Origin: Alkalicoccus luteus
GTDB taxonomy: Bacteria; Bacillota; Bacilli; Bacillales; Salisediminibacteriaceae
DNA: 64,000 bases
NCBI RefSeq assembly: GCF_012034335.1
Contig: NZ_JAATHJ010000003.1
Span: 62,001-126,000, forward strand
Reading direction: 5' to 3'
Shown: piece after piece, positions 10,882 to 19,308 of the stretch
Numbering within the stretch: position 1 is the stretch's first letter
Layout of the letters: each line of letters begins with the position of its first letter
Notes under the pieces: generated by a model
Told to the model about the DNA's origin: nothing
Seen by the model: the letters and a program-made list of their open reading frames with translations, nothing else
Databases searched by the model: none
Position numbers and translations under genes: made by a program

Positions 10882-11068
10882 CATAAGAGTCCCATTATGC
10901 CGCAGCGTTAACTCGCTTTGAACCTGCCCTGGCAGGTGGGTGCCCTGTCCACAGGGCCGGACGTCCCGGCATTGCGGGCATGTCCATTCCGGCGGAACCC
11001 TCAGGCTCCCAATGTAAAAATGTTGGCTCAAAACCGTCTATTTACGCGTACATCTCAGGACTCTTACA
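10882..11068 (-). ncRNA. ssrS: 6S RNA (SsrS/BsrA-like)
   Basis: There is no reading frame here. On the minus strand a roughly 185-nt RNA is closed by a perfect 9-bp stem: 10884-10892 pairs with 11058-11066 (TAAGAGTCC with GGACTCTTA on the plus strand). Inside are further helices, including GGTTTTGAGCC and a GC-rich distal arm (CCCGGCATTGCGGG). A long, imperfect rod with a central open region is the 6S RNA shape, which mimics an open promoter and binds SigA-RNA polymerase. The place next to aspS matches bsrA in B. subtilis as I recall it. A good promoter precedes it and a terminator follows. Assignment rests on shape and position, not on a profile search. Confidence 0.72.
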
Positions 11069-11092
11069 GTTGATAACGCTGAGTACGGTTTC

Positions 11093-11121
11093 ATCATAGC
11101 GCACGTAAATGGAAAATGCAA
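11093..11121 (-). promoter_or_regulatory. Promoter of the 6S RNA gene
   Basis: On the minus strand TTGCAT (complement of 11116-11121) and TATGAT (complement of 11093-11098) are 17 bp apart. The predicted start, near 11086, lies about 20 nt before the closing stem of the 6S RNA. Such a short 5' extension is compatible with the 5' processing known for B. subtilis 6S-1. Confidence 0.65.
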
Positions 11122-11152
11122 GCTATATAACAAAAAATTCTGTCAATTTATT

Positions 11153-11296
11153 TCACAAAATAATGACGTTGTTGACATTATTTAGAACCCCTATAAAAGA
11201 CATGCTTAAGCGCTTATCCGGCTCACGGTTCTCAATCTGCTGTAAAAGCCCGTCTGCTTGTGCGAGTGCTGGAGCTGCAGAAAGGCGAATGCTTTT
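11153..11296 (-). pseudogene. Truncated reading frame, 47 codons, unidentified
   Basis: Read on the minus strand from the edge of the mobile repeat at 11296, 47 sense codons run to a TGA at 11153-11155, ending ...RLSMSFIGVLNNVNN + VIIL. There is no start codon with a ribosome site, because the frame is cut exactly where the repeat element begins. It looks like the C-terminal stump of a gene removed when the element arrived or recombined. I do not recognise the family. It may also be a chance open frame. Confidence 0.3.
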
Positions 11297-12463
11297 CTGG
11301 CTGTTGACAAAGTCAATCTGCTTACATGTTTATTCGTTTGGTTGTATTCCCCTCCGCTTACCGATCCTGCCGTGGGCTTGCCAGCTACTTCTCAGGGTAA
11401 CCCCTGTACGCGTTCATTCCGTTCAAGATCGAACGGAATTGAATCTTCAGGCTGCTTGTTGCGTCCCCGCCGGACACGCCGGTGAAACGGATCTGTTTGT
11501 CAGCGAAAGACGACACGATCGGTTGGCACGTCTTCCCTTCTGCTCTCATCGTGAAGACGTTGAAGCAATGGTATCTCTATTGTTCATAGAAACGTCCCAT
11601 AGGTAAGATTCCATCCGTATGGAGCAAGCTCGTGCTAATCATAAACAGATGGTTGAAACGTACTGCCAGCTGCCGGCATCGAAGGGCCTCGACTCCGAGA
11701 GGATCAGAACGAGGCGAAGATCCAGCGCTTCCGACGCAAGGAAGAAGCGATTAGCTGAGCCCGTTCCCTCCGGAAAGCGAGTGCCCGTAGATACAGGCAG
11801 ATGCAACATGATTCACCTATACCGACTTTGTCTAATCGAGTAGAAGGGGGTGGCTAACCCCCGTCCTCTCACACCACCGTGCGTACGGATCTCGTACACG
11901 GCGGTTCGATGGCATCTTCCTTCCTTGTCGCTTCCCCGCAAAGGTTGCTACACGCTCTCCCAGTACGTTCGATTTCCACTCTATCCTTCCGGGAGCAGCC
12001 GGAAATTCAATTCCGTTGTCTGTGATCATCACAACTTCACACGTCTGCGGACATGGAGATACCAACCGTCAAGTCCTTCCCTCGTTTCCCTTTTCAGGGA
12101 TCGTCCCCGGTACTATGACTTGAACTGACTTCTGTATGTTCAGGATTGCCTCACGGTAATCGTTACTCGTTAGAGCATTCCATACAGATCTCCCCGGGTA
12201 AGTCTGACCGCTTTCCACTCGTCGGCACAGAATTTACTGAACGGGATTCGGGCAATGTGGGATTTCGTCTTGGCTGGCAGACTCATCCCTCCCTATTCAG
12301 CCTTGTATCCTGTTTCTGTTCGTTACCGCGTGTGTTTGCGTCCGGCTTCCTTCAGATTCCGGGTCGCCCCGGACACCCTTGCCATTCGCTAACGGTTCCC
12401 ATTGCCAAGCCCGTAGTGGACTTTCACCACCAAGCTGCCAGACATGCCGGGCACACCAGTCTG
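11297..12463 (+). mobile_element. Terminator-abutting repeat element, copy 1, split by intron
   Basis: Non-coding repeat of 545 bp once the intron at 11835-12456 is removed. It begins CTGGCTGTTGACAAAGTCAA. Its other end, read inward on the minus strand across the intron junction, is CAGACTGTAGACAAAGTCGG, an imperfect inverted repeat of the first. The interior aligns along its length with copy 3 (44272-44800), and both ends align with copy 2 (40497-41153). No transposase is encoded. The right end abuts the aspS terminator hairpin. The left end abuts a different weak hairpin, so the target duplication seen for copies 2 and 3 is missing here. Confidence 0.8.
11835..12456 (-). mobile_element. Group IIC intron, 622 nt, no reverse transcriptase ORF
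   Basis: On the minus strand the element starts GTGTGCCCGGCATG and ends CCCCCTTCTACTCGAT, the 5' and 3' signatures of group IIC introns such as the Oceanobacillus iheyensis intron. Internal matches include AAGGGTGTCCGGGGCGAC, CTTACCCGGGGAG and domain V (complement of 11873-11906, CCGCCGTGTACG pairing with CGTACGCACGGTGG), followed by a domain VI stem. No open frame for LtrA is present, so domain IV has lost it. The 5' exon is the aspS terminator hairpin plus TTCAGACTG, fitting the IIC preference for terminator stems. An internal CAGT (complement of 12236-12239) could pair as EBS1 with exon ACTG. Confidence 0.92.
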
Positions 12464-12494
12464 AAGCCGGCAATCATTCGATTGCCGGCTCTTC
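12464..12494 (-). terminator. aspS terminator hairpin, now the intron 5' exon
   Basis: Arms GAGCCGGCAAT and ATTGCCGGCTT (minus strand) form an 11-bp stem about 32 nt after the aspS stop. The expected T tract is replaced by TTCAGACTG, the end of the repeat element, and then the intron. Confidence 0.75.
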
Positions 12495-12525
12495 ATTCTG
12501 ATTCTTTTTTAGTGTAGTGCCTGAA

Positions 12526-14319
12526 TTAGCCCTGCTTCGATTCGGCTGACTGTTTTTCTTTAACAGAAAGATTCAGCTCATCCAGCTTGGCTTGTTCCAC
12601 CGGTGATGGTGCATTGGTCAGCAAACAGCCTGCACTCGCTGTTTTTGGAAACGCAATTGTGTCCCGCAGGTTGGTGCGGTCTGCAAGAATCATCACCAGC
12701 CGGTCGAGGCCGAGCGCGATTCCGCCATGAGGCGGCGTACCGTATTCGAATGCATCGAGTAAAAATCCGAATTGCTCATACGCTTCTTCTTTTGAAAATC
12801 CAAGTGCCGCGAACATATCTTCCTGAAGCCCGCGTTCGAATATACGCTGAGATCCTCCGCCAAGCTCATATCCGTTTAAGACGAGGTCATACGCCTCTGC
12901 GCGAACTTTTTCAGGCGCTTCTGTAAGCAGGTGCTCATCTTCCCTTACAGGTCTTGTAAACGGATGGTGTTCTGCCGCATAGCGGCCTTCTTCTTCATCG
13001 TAGGAAAGCAGCGGAAATTCTGTCACCCAGAGAAAGTCAAACGTTCCAGGTTCAACGAGCTTCAGGTCTTTTGCAAATTTCGTACGCAGGGCGCCAAGCA
13101 CGTCCCAGACGACCTGAAGCTTATCAGCTGCAAACAAGAGGATGTCCTGCGGCTCAGCCTGAAAAGCATCCTTTATCGCCTGCGCTTTGTCTTCATCAAA
13201 AAATTTCGCAATCGGGCCTTTCAATGCTCCTGCCTCATCCACTTTCAGCCAGGCCAGACCTTTTGCTCCGTAAATTGCTGCAAACGAGCTCAGCTCATCC
13301 AGGTCTTTACGGGAGTAGTTCGGAGCTTCTGCTTTTACACAAATACCTTTTACTGCTCCGCCTGACTTGACTGCACCTGAAAACACTTTAAAGTCTGTGT
13401 CTTTTACGATGTCTGAAACATCTGTCAGCTCCATGCCGAAGCGGGTGTCCGGCTTGTCAGAACCGTAGCGGTTCATTGCTTCACGATGCGTCAGCCGCTT
13501 AAATGGCGCTTTCACTTCCACTCCCCTAAGTTCACTTACAAGTTTCTGCATCATTTTCTCTGTCATTCCGAGCAGCTCTTCTTTCGGCATGAAGGATGCT
13601 TCGATGTCCACCTGCGTAAATTCCGGCTGGCGGTCCGCACGAAGGTCCTCATCACGGAAGCACCGGGCAATCTGGAAGTACCGCTCAAATCCCGAAACCA
13701 TCAGCAGCTGCTTAAACAGCTGCGGAGACTGCGGCAGGGCGTAAAACTCACCGTGATGCACACGGGAAGGCACCAGATAATCACGAGCCCCTTCAGGCGT
13801 GCTCTTCGTCAGCATCGGAGTTTCCATTTCCATAAAGCTTTGTTCATCGAGGAAATCACGAATCAGCTTCGTCGTTCTGCTTCTCAGCTTCATCGTTTCC
13901 TGCATAGCAGGTCGTCTCAAGTCCAGATAGCGGTACTTCAACCGCACGTCTTCATTCAGCTCAGCCGTATCTTCTACAACGAAAGGAAGTCCTTTTGCTG
14001 CGTTAAGGACACGGATCGCAGATATCATGACTTCAATCCGGCCGGTCGAAATTTTCGGATTAACGTTTGCTTCATCCCGCTCCAAAACGGTGCCTTCCAC
14101 TTCAATAACATATTCGCTTCTGACATCTTCAGCTATTCTGAGTGCTTCCGGATTTTCTTCTCCGTTGAAAACAATCTGTACCTGGCCGCTCCGATCGCGT
14201 AGATCAATAAAAATGACTTGTCCCAGGTCGCGCCGTTTTTTCACCCATCCCTGCAGGACGACGCTGCTTCCTGTTAATGCTTCAGACAATTCTCCGCATA
14301 CGTGTGTTCGCTGTCCCAT
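12526..14319 (-). CDS. aspS: Aspartate-tRNA ligase
   Basis: AspS charges tRNA-Asp. Order of domains: N-terminal OB-fold anticodon-binding domain ([22 protein letters not shown]), class II catalytic core with motif 2 [18 protein letters not shown], a bacterial GAD insertion in the middle, and motif 3 [11 protein letters not shown] near the C-terminus. The start is placed at the ATG at 14319 ([11 protein letters not shown]), a suitable distance after AAAGGGG. An ATG eight codons upstream lies inside hisS. It starts 5 bp after the hisS stop, so hisS-aspS form one operon under the upstream T-box. Whether it is the discriminating or non-discriminating type (for genomes with GatCAB) cannot be settled by eye. 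Confidence 0.96.
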   Translation of the reverse strand: MGQRTHVCGELSEALTGSSVVLQGWVKKRRDLGQVIFIDLRDRSGQVQIVFNGEENPEALRIAEDVRSEYVIEVEGTVLERDEANVNPKISTGRIEVMISAIRVLNAAKGLPFVVEDTAELNEDVRLKYRYLDLRRPAMQETMKLRSRTTKLIRDFLDEQSFMEMETPMLTKSTPEGARDYLVPSRVHHGEFYALPQSPQLFKQLLMVSGFERYFQIARCFRDEDLRADRQPEFTQVDIEASFMPKEELLGMTEKMMQKLVSELRGVEVKAPFKRLTHREAMNRYGSDKPDTRFGMELTDVSDIVKDTDFKVFSGAVKSGGAVKGICVKAEAPNYSRKDLDELSSFAAIYGAKGLAWLKVDEAGALKGPIAKFFDEDKAQAIKDAFQAEPQDILLFAADKLQVVWDVLGALRTKFAKDLKLVEPGTFDFLWVTEFPLLSYDEEEGRYAAEHHPFTRPVREDEHLLTEAPEKVRAEAYDLVLNGYELGGGSQRIFERGLQEDMFAALGFSKEEAYEQFGFLLDAFEYGTPPHGGIALGLDRLVMILADRTNLRDTIAFPKTASAGCLLTNAPSPVEQAKLDELNLSVKEKQSAESKQG

Positions 14320-14324
14320 TATGC

Positions 14325-15602
14325 TTATTCCCCTTTCAGCCATGCTGACGTTTTTGCCGGTGCCTGGTCGAGGCTGACCAGCTGCTGGTCTCCGGTTTTC
14401 ATATCTTTTAGCGTTACCTGATTATCTTTTAATTCTTCATCGCCGATCAGAAGCACGATTTTCGCTCCCTGGCGGTTTGCCGCTTTCATCTGGGCTTTCA
14501 TTTTTTTACCAGTATAGTCGGTATCTGCTGCAACGCCTGATGCACGCAGTTCATGCAGCAGCTTCGGCACTACGGCTTTCGCCTCGTCGCCAATGGCAGT
14601 GATATACGCGTCAAGCGGCGCTTCATCGGATAACTGGATACCTTGAACGTCAAGTGCCATGAGAAGTCGCTCGAAGCTCATGGCAAATCCGATACCCGGC
14701 GTTTCCGGACCGCCGATATCTTCAACAAGTCCATTGTAGCGGCCTCCGCCCGCAAGCGTCGTAATCGCTCCAAATCCTTCTCCTTCCAGCATGATTTCAA
14801 AAGCGGTATTGTTGTAATAATCCAGTCCCCTGACGAGCGATGAGTCGACCGTATAATCGATAGCCATATCATCCAGGTAGCGCTTCACCTCGTCAAAGTA
14901 GGCAACAGATTCGTCATTTAAGTAATCCAGAATCGAAGGGGCTGTCGAAATCAGCTCGTGATCCCGGTCCTTTTTGCAGTCAAGAATACGCAGCGGATTT
15001 TTGTGCAGCCGCGTTTGACAATCCTCGCAAAATTCGTCAATACGAGGAGAAAAGTGAGCAGTTAATGCTTCTCTGTGAGCATTTCTGCTTGCAGTGTCTC
15101 CCAGGCTGTTGATGACAAGACAAACCTGCTTCAAGCCAAGCTCTTTGTATATGTCCATCGCAAGCGCCATCACTTCTGCATCCACCGCCGGGTCGGCGCT
15201 TCCGAGCGCCTCAACTCCGAATTGAACAAACTGCCTCATTCTTCCGGACTGGGGACGCTCGTAGCGGAACATCGGACCGGTATAGTAAAGTTTTACCGGC
15301 TGCTCGACCCAGCCGTGCATTTTTTCAGCCACGTACGAGCGGACAACCGGGGCCGTTCCCTCTGGTCGAAGCGTTAAGCTTCTGCCTCCTCTGTCTTTAA
15401 ATTCGTACATCTCTTTTTGTACGATATCAGTAGTATCTCCGACGCCTCTTGCAAAAAGTTCCGTCTGCTCAAAGATAGGTGTTCGGATTTCCTTGTAATT
15501 GTACCGACGGCAGATGTCACGAGCTTTCGCTTCGATCAACTGCCATTTTTCCGCTTCACCGGGGAGAATATCCTGCGTTCCCCGAGGTATTTGAAAAGCC
15601 AT
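14325..15602 (-). CDS. hisS: Histidine-tRNA ligase
   Basis: HisS charges tRNA-His as a class II homodimer. The N-terminus [16 protein letters not shown], motif 2 ([19 protein letters not shown]), the histidine-A motif [14 protein letters not shown] and the C-terminal anticodon-binding domain are all present. Length is 425. The start at 15602 is chosen because GGAGG lies seven bases ahead. An ATG six codons earlier overlaps that site. It is the first gene of the hisS-aspS operon. Confidence 0.97.
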   Translation of the reverse strand: MAFQIPRGTQDILPGEAEKWQLIEAKARDICRRYNYKEIRTPIFEQTELFARGVGDTTDIVQKEMYEFKDRGGRSLTLRPEGTAPVVRSYVAEKMHGWVEQPVKLYYTGPMFRYERPQSGRMRQFVQFGVEALGSADPAVDAEVMALAMDIYKELGLKQVCLVINSLGDTASRNAHREALTAHFSPRIDEFCEDCQTRLHKNPLRILDCKKDRDHELISTAPSILDYLNDESVAYFDEVKRYLDDMAIDYTVDSSLVRGLDYYNNTAFEIMLEGEGFGAITTLAGGGRYNGLVEDIGGPETPGIGFAMSFERLLMALDVQGIQLSDEAPLDAYITAIGDEAKAVVPKLLHELRASGVAADTDYTGKKMKAQMKAANRQGAKIVLLIGDEELKDNQVTLKDMKTGDQQLVSLDQAPAKTSAWLKGE

Positions 15603-15647
15603 ATCGTTTCCTCCATTCATCTGTCTTCATGTATTGTTCTGCGGGCA

Positions 15648-15905
15648 CAAAAAAGACCCCCGTCTCTGACAAAGTCAGGGACGGGAGCCTGTAAGCCCGT
15701 GGTACCACCCTAGTTGAAGCATACTGCTCCCACTCATACCGGTTAACGCCCGGAAACGTCTCTGCCTACTGGTCGTTCAGCAGAACACCTACGAAGTGTT
15801 CGTTCACGGGCACCGGCAGCTGTACTTGCAGCCCAGGGTACAGCTTCTCTGAAGCACGGTGTTCTCCCGCTACTTTTCTTCATCACTGGCGTTTTCATCA
15901 TGTTT
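15648..15905 (-). promoter_or_regulatory. T-box riboswitch leader of hisS-aspS
   Basis: The T-box core AGGGTGGTACCACGGGC (complement of about 15694-15710) is followed on the minus strand by a terminator stem with arms CCCGTCCCTGAC and GTCAGAGACGGG and then CTTTTTT. Stem I can be folded from ATGAAG near 15886 pairing with CTTCGT. The specifier bulge then reads GAACGAACA and, with the next base, contains CAC, a histidine codon. No GAC or GAT is in the bulge, so control by tRNA-His is likelier than by tRNA-Asp. Confidence 0.9.
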
Positions 15906-15909
15906 TTTT

Positions 15910-15938
15910 ATCATACGAACTACACGCAATAATGTCAA
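15910..15938 (-). promoter_or_regulatory. SigA promoter of hisS-aspS
   Basis: TTGACA (complement of 15933-15938) and TATGAT (complement of 15910-15915) are 17 bp apart on the minus strand, directly after the dtd stop and directly before the T-box leader. Confidence 0.85.
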
Positions 15939-15940
15939 GT

Positions 15941-16390
15941 TCATTTCTCTATGCTGTCGACAATCAGCGTAACAGGTCCGTCATTAGTCAGTTTCACATC
16001 CATCATCGCGCCAAACACACCAGTTTCAACGGGAAGTCCGTGCACCGATCGAAGCCGGTCGTTAAAAGCGTCAAACAGCCGCTCTGCTTCCTCAGGCGGT
16101 GCGGCCTGCATGAAGTTTGGTCTCCGGCCTTTTCTGACGTCACCGTAAAGGGTAAATTGCGAAACAGAGAGAATGCTGCCTCCGGTGTTACTAACAGACA
16201 AATTCATTTTGCCGTTACTGTCTTCAAAAATGCGGAGACCGGCAATTTTATCGGCTGTATACTGCACATCTTTTTCTTGATCCGAGTGCGTCACACCAAC
16301 TAGCAGCATCAGCCCGTGGTCAATTTCACCGCTGATCTCTCCATTCGCTGTAACAGAAGCGTTTTTTACCCGCTGAACAATCACTTTCAT
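15941..16390 (-). CDS. dtd: D-aminoacyl-tRNA deacylase
   Basis: Dtd removes D-amino acids (and glycine from tRNA-Ala) from tRNA, a proofreading step in the cytoplasm. The active-site motifs SQFTLYGD (near residue 79) and the cis-proline motif [12 protein letters not shown] near the C-terminus are intact. Length 149 is typical, and the ATG follows GGAGG. It lies 16 bp downstream of relA, the order known from B. subtilis, and is probably co-transcribed with it. Confidence 0.96.
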   Translation of the reverse strand: MKVIVQRVKNASVTANGEISGEIDHGLMLLVGVTHSDQEKDVQYTADKIAGLRIFEDSNGKMNLSVSNTGGSILSVSQFTLYGDVRKGRRPNFMQAAPPEEAERLFDAFNDRLRSVHGLPVETGVFGAMMDVKLTNDGPVTLIVDSIEK

Positions 16391-16406
16391 GTTCCAAGTC
16401 CTCCAA

Positions 16407-18587
16407 TCAATGCATCACGCGGCGTACCGTATAAATGTCCGGAATTTGTTTGATCCGATCCACCACTTTTTGCAGGTGAGCCGTATGCTGAATCGATACG
16501 GTCATATCAATTCTCGCCATTTTGTTCTTGTCTGCCTTCCCGGTTACAGCATGAATGTTCGTTTTCGTTTCGGCTACCGCCTGCAGCACATCGTTTAAAA
16601 GTGAACGCCGGTCATAGCCGGAAATTTCAATGTCCACGTCGTAGTTTTTAGACTGGTTCGGCTGCTGTTCCCAGTCAACCTCCAAAAGCCTTGCATCTTC
16701 TTCCTGCTGTATGTTCGGACAGTCCGCACGGTGAATCGAGACACCGCGGCCTTTAGTAATGTATCCGACGATGCTGTCTCCCGGCACTGGGTTGCAGCAT
16801 CGGGAAAGGCGAATCATTAAATTATCGATTCCTTTCACTTTTACACCGGTCTTATCCTTTTTCTGAACGGTACGCTGATTTGGCTTTAAATCGCCGACGG
16901 CCTCCGTGAGTGTTTTTCCTTCAGCAGCAGCTTCTTCCTGCCGTAGCGTATCTGTCAGCCGTGTGACGACCTGGGCGGCGGTAATGCCGTGATAGCCGAC
17001 AGCAGCGTACATGTCCTCTTCCGTCGTAAAGCTGAATTTATCCATTACCCTGGCCAGGTTGTCTGTAGTAAGCACCTGTTTTGTCGTAAAACCTTTTTTC
17101 TCAATTTCTTTTTCAATAAGGTCCCGGCCTTTTTCAACGTTCTCATCCCGCTTTTCCTTTTTAAACCATTGCCTGATTTTATTTTTGGCATGAGAACTCT
17201 GCGTGATCTTGAGCCAGTCCTGGCTTGGACCGTAAGAGTGCTTGGACGTGAGAATTTCGACGATATCGCCCGTTTTGAGCTGATGGTCAAGCGGTACCAT
17301 TTTTCCGTTTACCTTGGCACCAATGCATCGGTTGCCGACCTCTGTATGAATCCGGTAGGCAAAGTCGAGCGGAACAGAGCCTTTTGGAAGCTCCATAACG
17401 TCTCCTTTAGGAGAGAAAACAAATACCATATCGGAAAACAAGTCGATTTTCAGAGACTCCATAAATTCCTGAGCATCACTCGTATTGTTCTGCCATTCAA
17501 GAATTTCACGGAACCACGACATCTTCGTTTCCAGTGATTCGGCATCATCCACCGTTTTGCCTTCTTTGTATGCCCAGTGTGCCGCAACACCGAATTCAGC
17601 CACTTTATGCATGTCCTCCGAGCGGATCTGAACTTCAAGCGGATCTCCTTTAGGACCGATCACAGTCGTGTGCAGCGACTGATACATGTTGGCTTTAGGC
17701 ATTGCAATGTAATCTTTAAAACGGCCGGGCATCGGCTTCCACTGCGTGTGGATCGTTCCAAGCACGGCGTAGCAGTCTTTAATGCTTTTTACAACGATGC
17801 GAATGGCGAGCAGATCGTAAATTTCATTAAACTGCTTGTTCTGCAGCACCATTTTCCGGTATATGCTGTAAATATGCTTGGCGCGTCCGTGAATATCCGC
17901 TTCGATCTGCATCCCTGCAAGCCGGTCCTTTAACAGCTCCTGCACTTCTTCAATATAGCTTTCGCGCTCTACGCGCTTCTTTTTCATTAAATTCACGATC
18001 CGGTAATACTGCTGTGGATTTAAATAGCGGAGAGATGTATCCTCAAGCTCCCACTTGATCTTGGAAATACCAAGGCGATGGGCAAGCGGCGCAAAAATCT
18101 CAAGCGTTTCGTTCGAGATCCTTCGCTGCTTTTCCGGCGGCAGATGCTTAAGCGTCCGCATATTATGAAGCCGGTCCGCGAGCTTTATAAGGATGACGCG
18201 GATGTCTTTCGCCATTGCGACGAACATTTTCCGGTGATTTTCCGCCTGCTGTTCTTCTTTGGATTTATATTTAATTTTTCCGAGCTTAGTCACTCCGTCG
18301 ACGAGCATCGCGACCTGCTCCCCGAACTTCTGCTCGATTTCTTCGAGGCCAATATCTGTGTCCTCAACGACGTCATGTAGAAACGCCGCCGCAACTGTAT
18401 CCGGATCCATCCCAAGGTCGACCAGAATGCCGGCTACCTGGACGGGGTGCCAGATATACGGTTCCCCCGAACGTCTGTACTGTTCCCGGTGGGCATACCT
18501 TGCCAGTTCATAGGCCTCCCGCAGAAACGCTGTATCATCTGCGGATAAATATTCTGCAGCTTTTTCAAGTACTTGTTCACTGGTCAT
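16407..18587 (-). CDS. relA: (p)ppGpp synthetase/hydrolase RelA
   Basis: The long bifunctional RSH protein makes and degrades the stringent alarmone. Domains in order: HD hydrolase ([13 protein letters not shown]..., [12 protein letters not shown], so hydrolase residues are kept), nucleotidyltransferase synthetase (middle third, containing the G-loop-like YQSLHTTV), TGS ([24 protein letters not shown]), then the conserved-cysteine region ([11 protein letters not shown]) and a C-terminal ACT domain. The start at 18587 ([10 protein letters not shown]) is chosen for its fit to the family. In-frame ATGs upstream have poorer ribosome sites. Length is 726. Confidence 0.96.
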   Translation of the reverse strand: MTSEQVLEKAAEYLSADDTAFLREAYELARYAHREQYRRSGEPYIWHPVQVAGILVDLGMDPDTVAAAFLHDVVEDTDIGLEEIEQKFGEQVAMLVDGVTKLGKIKYKSKEEQQAENHRKMFVAMAKDIRVILIKLADRLHNMRTLKHLPPEKQRRISNETLEIFAPLAHRLGISKIKWELEDTSLRYLNPQQYYRIVNLMKKKRVERESYIEEVQELLKDRLAGMQIEADIHGRAKHIYSIYRKMVLQNKQFNEIYDLLAIRIVVKSIKDCYAVLGTIHTQWKPMPGRFKDYIAMPKANMYQSLHTTVIGPKGDPLEVQIRSEDMHKVAEFGVAAHWAYKEGKTVDDAESLETKMSWFREILEWQNNTSDAQEFMESLKIDLFSDMVFVFSPKGDVMELPKGSVPLDFAYRIHTEVGNRCIGAKVNGKMVPLDHQLKTGDIVEILTSKHSYGPSQDWLKITQSSHAKNKIRQWFKKEKRDENVEKGRDLIEKEIEKKGFTTKQVLTTDNLARVMDKFSFTTEEDMYAAVGYHGITAAQVVTRLTDTLRQEEAAAEGKTLTEAVGDLKPNQRTVQKKDKTGVKVKGIDNLMIRLSRCCNPVPGDSIVGYITKGRGVSIHRADCPNIQQEEDARLLEVDWEQQPNQSKNYDVDIEISGYDRRSLLNDVLQAVAETKTNIHAVTGKADKNKMARIDMTVSIQHTAHLQKVVDRIKQIPDIYTVRRVMH

Positions 18588-18730
18588 GGAATCACCCTGC
18601 ATTTTCTTTAGAGATTTCCGGGAAGTTCCTGCTGGGAGCGGCGTCACTCCGGCATATACCGGTTTGTCGAATTAACTCGATTATATACTAAAACGGCACG
18701 TTTTTATACGTCCCTGCATAGAGATTATGT

Positions 18731-18773
18731 AACAAGAAAGCGACAAGGTTCTGTTGAAAAAGAACCTGCCGCT
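18731..18773 (-). terminator. Terminator between apt and relA
   Basis: On the minus strand, arms GCGGCAGGTTCT and AGAACCTTGTCGC pair with one bulge and are followed by TTTCTTGTT, just after the apt stop. relA therefore probably has its own promoter. A TATAAT-like hexamer sits in the AT-rich stretch near 18680, without a convincing -35. Confidence 0.75.
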
Positions 18774-18783
18774 CGAATGCTCA

Positions 18784-19296
18784 TTAATATGTCATAAGCG
18801 TAAATACGTCGTAATCTTGCAGACGGTCTGCCCCGTCAAGATAGCTCAGCTCAATCATGAAGGCTATGCCGACTACGATCCCGCCCATTTTTTCGACCAT
18901 TTTAATCGTTGCTTCTATCGTTCCGCCGGTCGCGAGCAAATCATCCGTTATCAGAACACGCTGGCCAGGTTTGATCGATCCTTTATGAATATTCAGAGAG
19001 TCTTTCCCGTATTCGAGTCCGTAATCGACCTCCAGAACTTCACGAGGCAGTTTGCCAGCCTTACGAACAGGCACAAATCCCTTTCCTAATGCTACGGCAA
19101 TCGGGCATCCGACAACAAAGCCGCGTGCTTCAGGGCCTACAATAACGTCGATTTCCCTGCCATGAGCAAATTCTGTCATTGCTTCAATTGCTTTTTTATA
19201 TGCTTCCCCGTTTTCCATCAGCGTTGTAATATCTTTGAATCGGATCCCTTCTTTAGGAAAATCTTCTACTACCGTTACGTACTGCTTGAAATCCAT
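18784..19296 (-). CDS. apt: Adenine phosphoribosyltransferase
   Basis: Apt salvages adenine to AMP using PRPP. The PRPP-binding loop [13 protein letters not shown] is intact near residues 114-126, and the flexible-loop and hood regions are typical. Length is 170. The ATG follows GGAGG. It lies 12 bp after recJ, so recJ-apt form one unit closed by the terminator at 18731-18773. This neighbourhood with relA recurs in Bacilli. Confidence 0.97.
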   Translation of the reverse strand: MDFKQYVTVVEDFPKEGIRFKDITTLMENGEAYKKAIEAMTEFAHGREIDVIVGPEARGFVVGCPIAVALGKGFVPVRKAGKLPREVLEVDYGLEYGKDSLNIHKGSIKPGQRVLITDDLLATGGTIEATIKMVEKMGGIVVGIAFMIELSYLDGADRLQDYDVFTLMTY

Positions 19297-19308
19297 TCGT
19301 TTTTCCTC

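Noticed and set aside
11109-11606. Open frame of 165 codons on the plus strand across the left end of repeat copy 1
   Set aside because: It has no ribosome site, starts between the 6S promoter and the element, is not conserved as a protein in copies 2 and 3, and has an un-protein-like composition.
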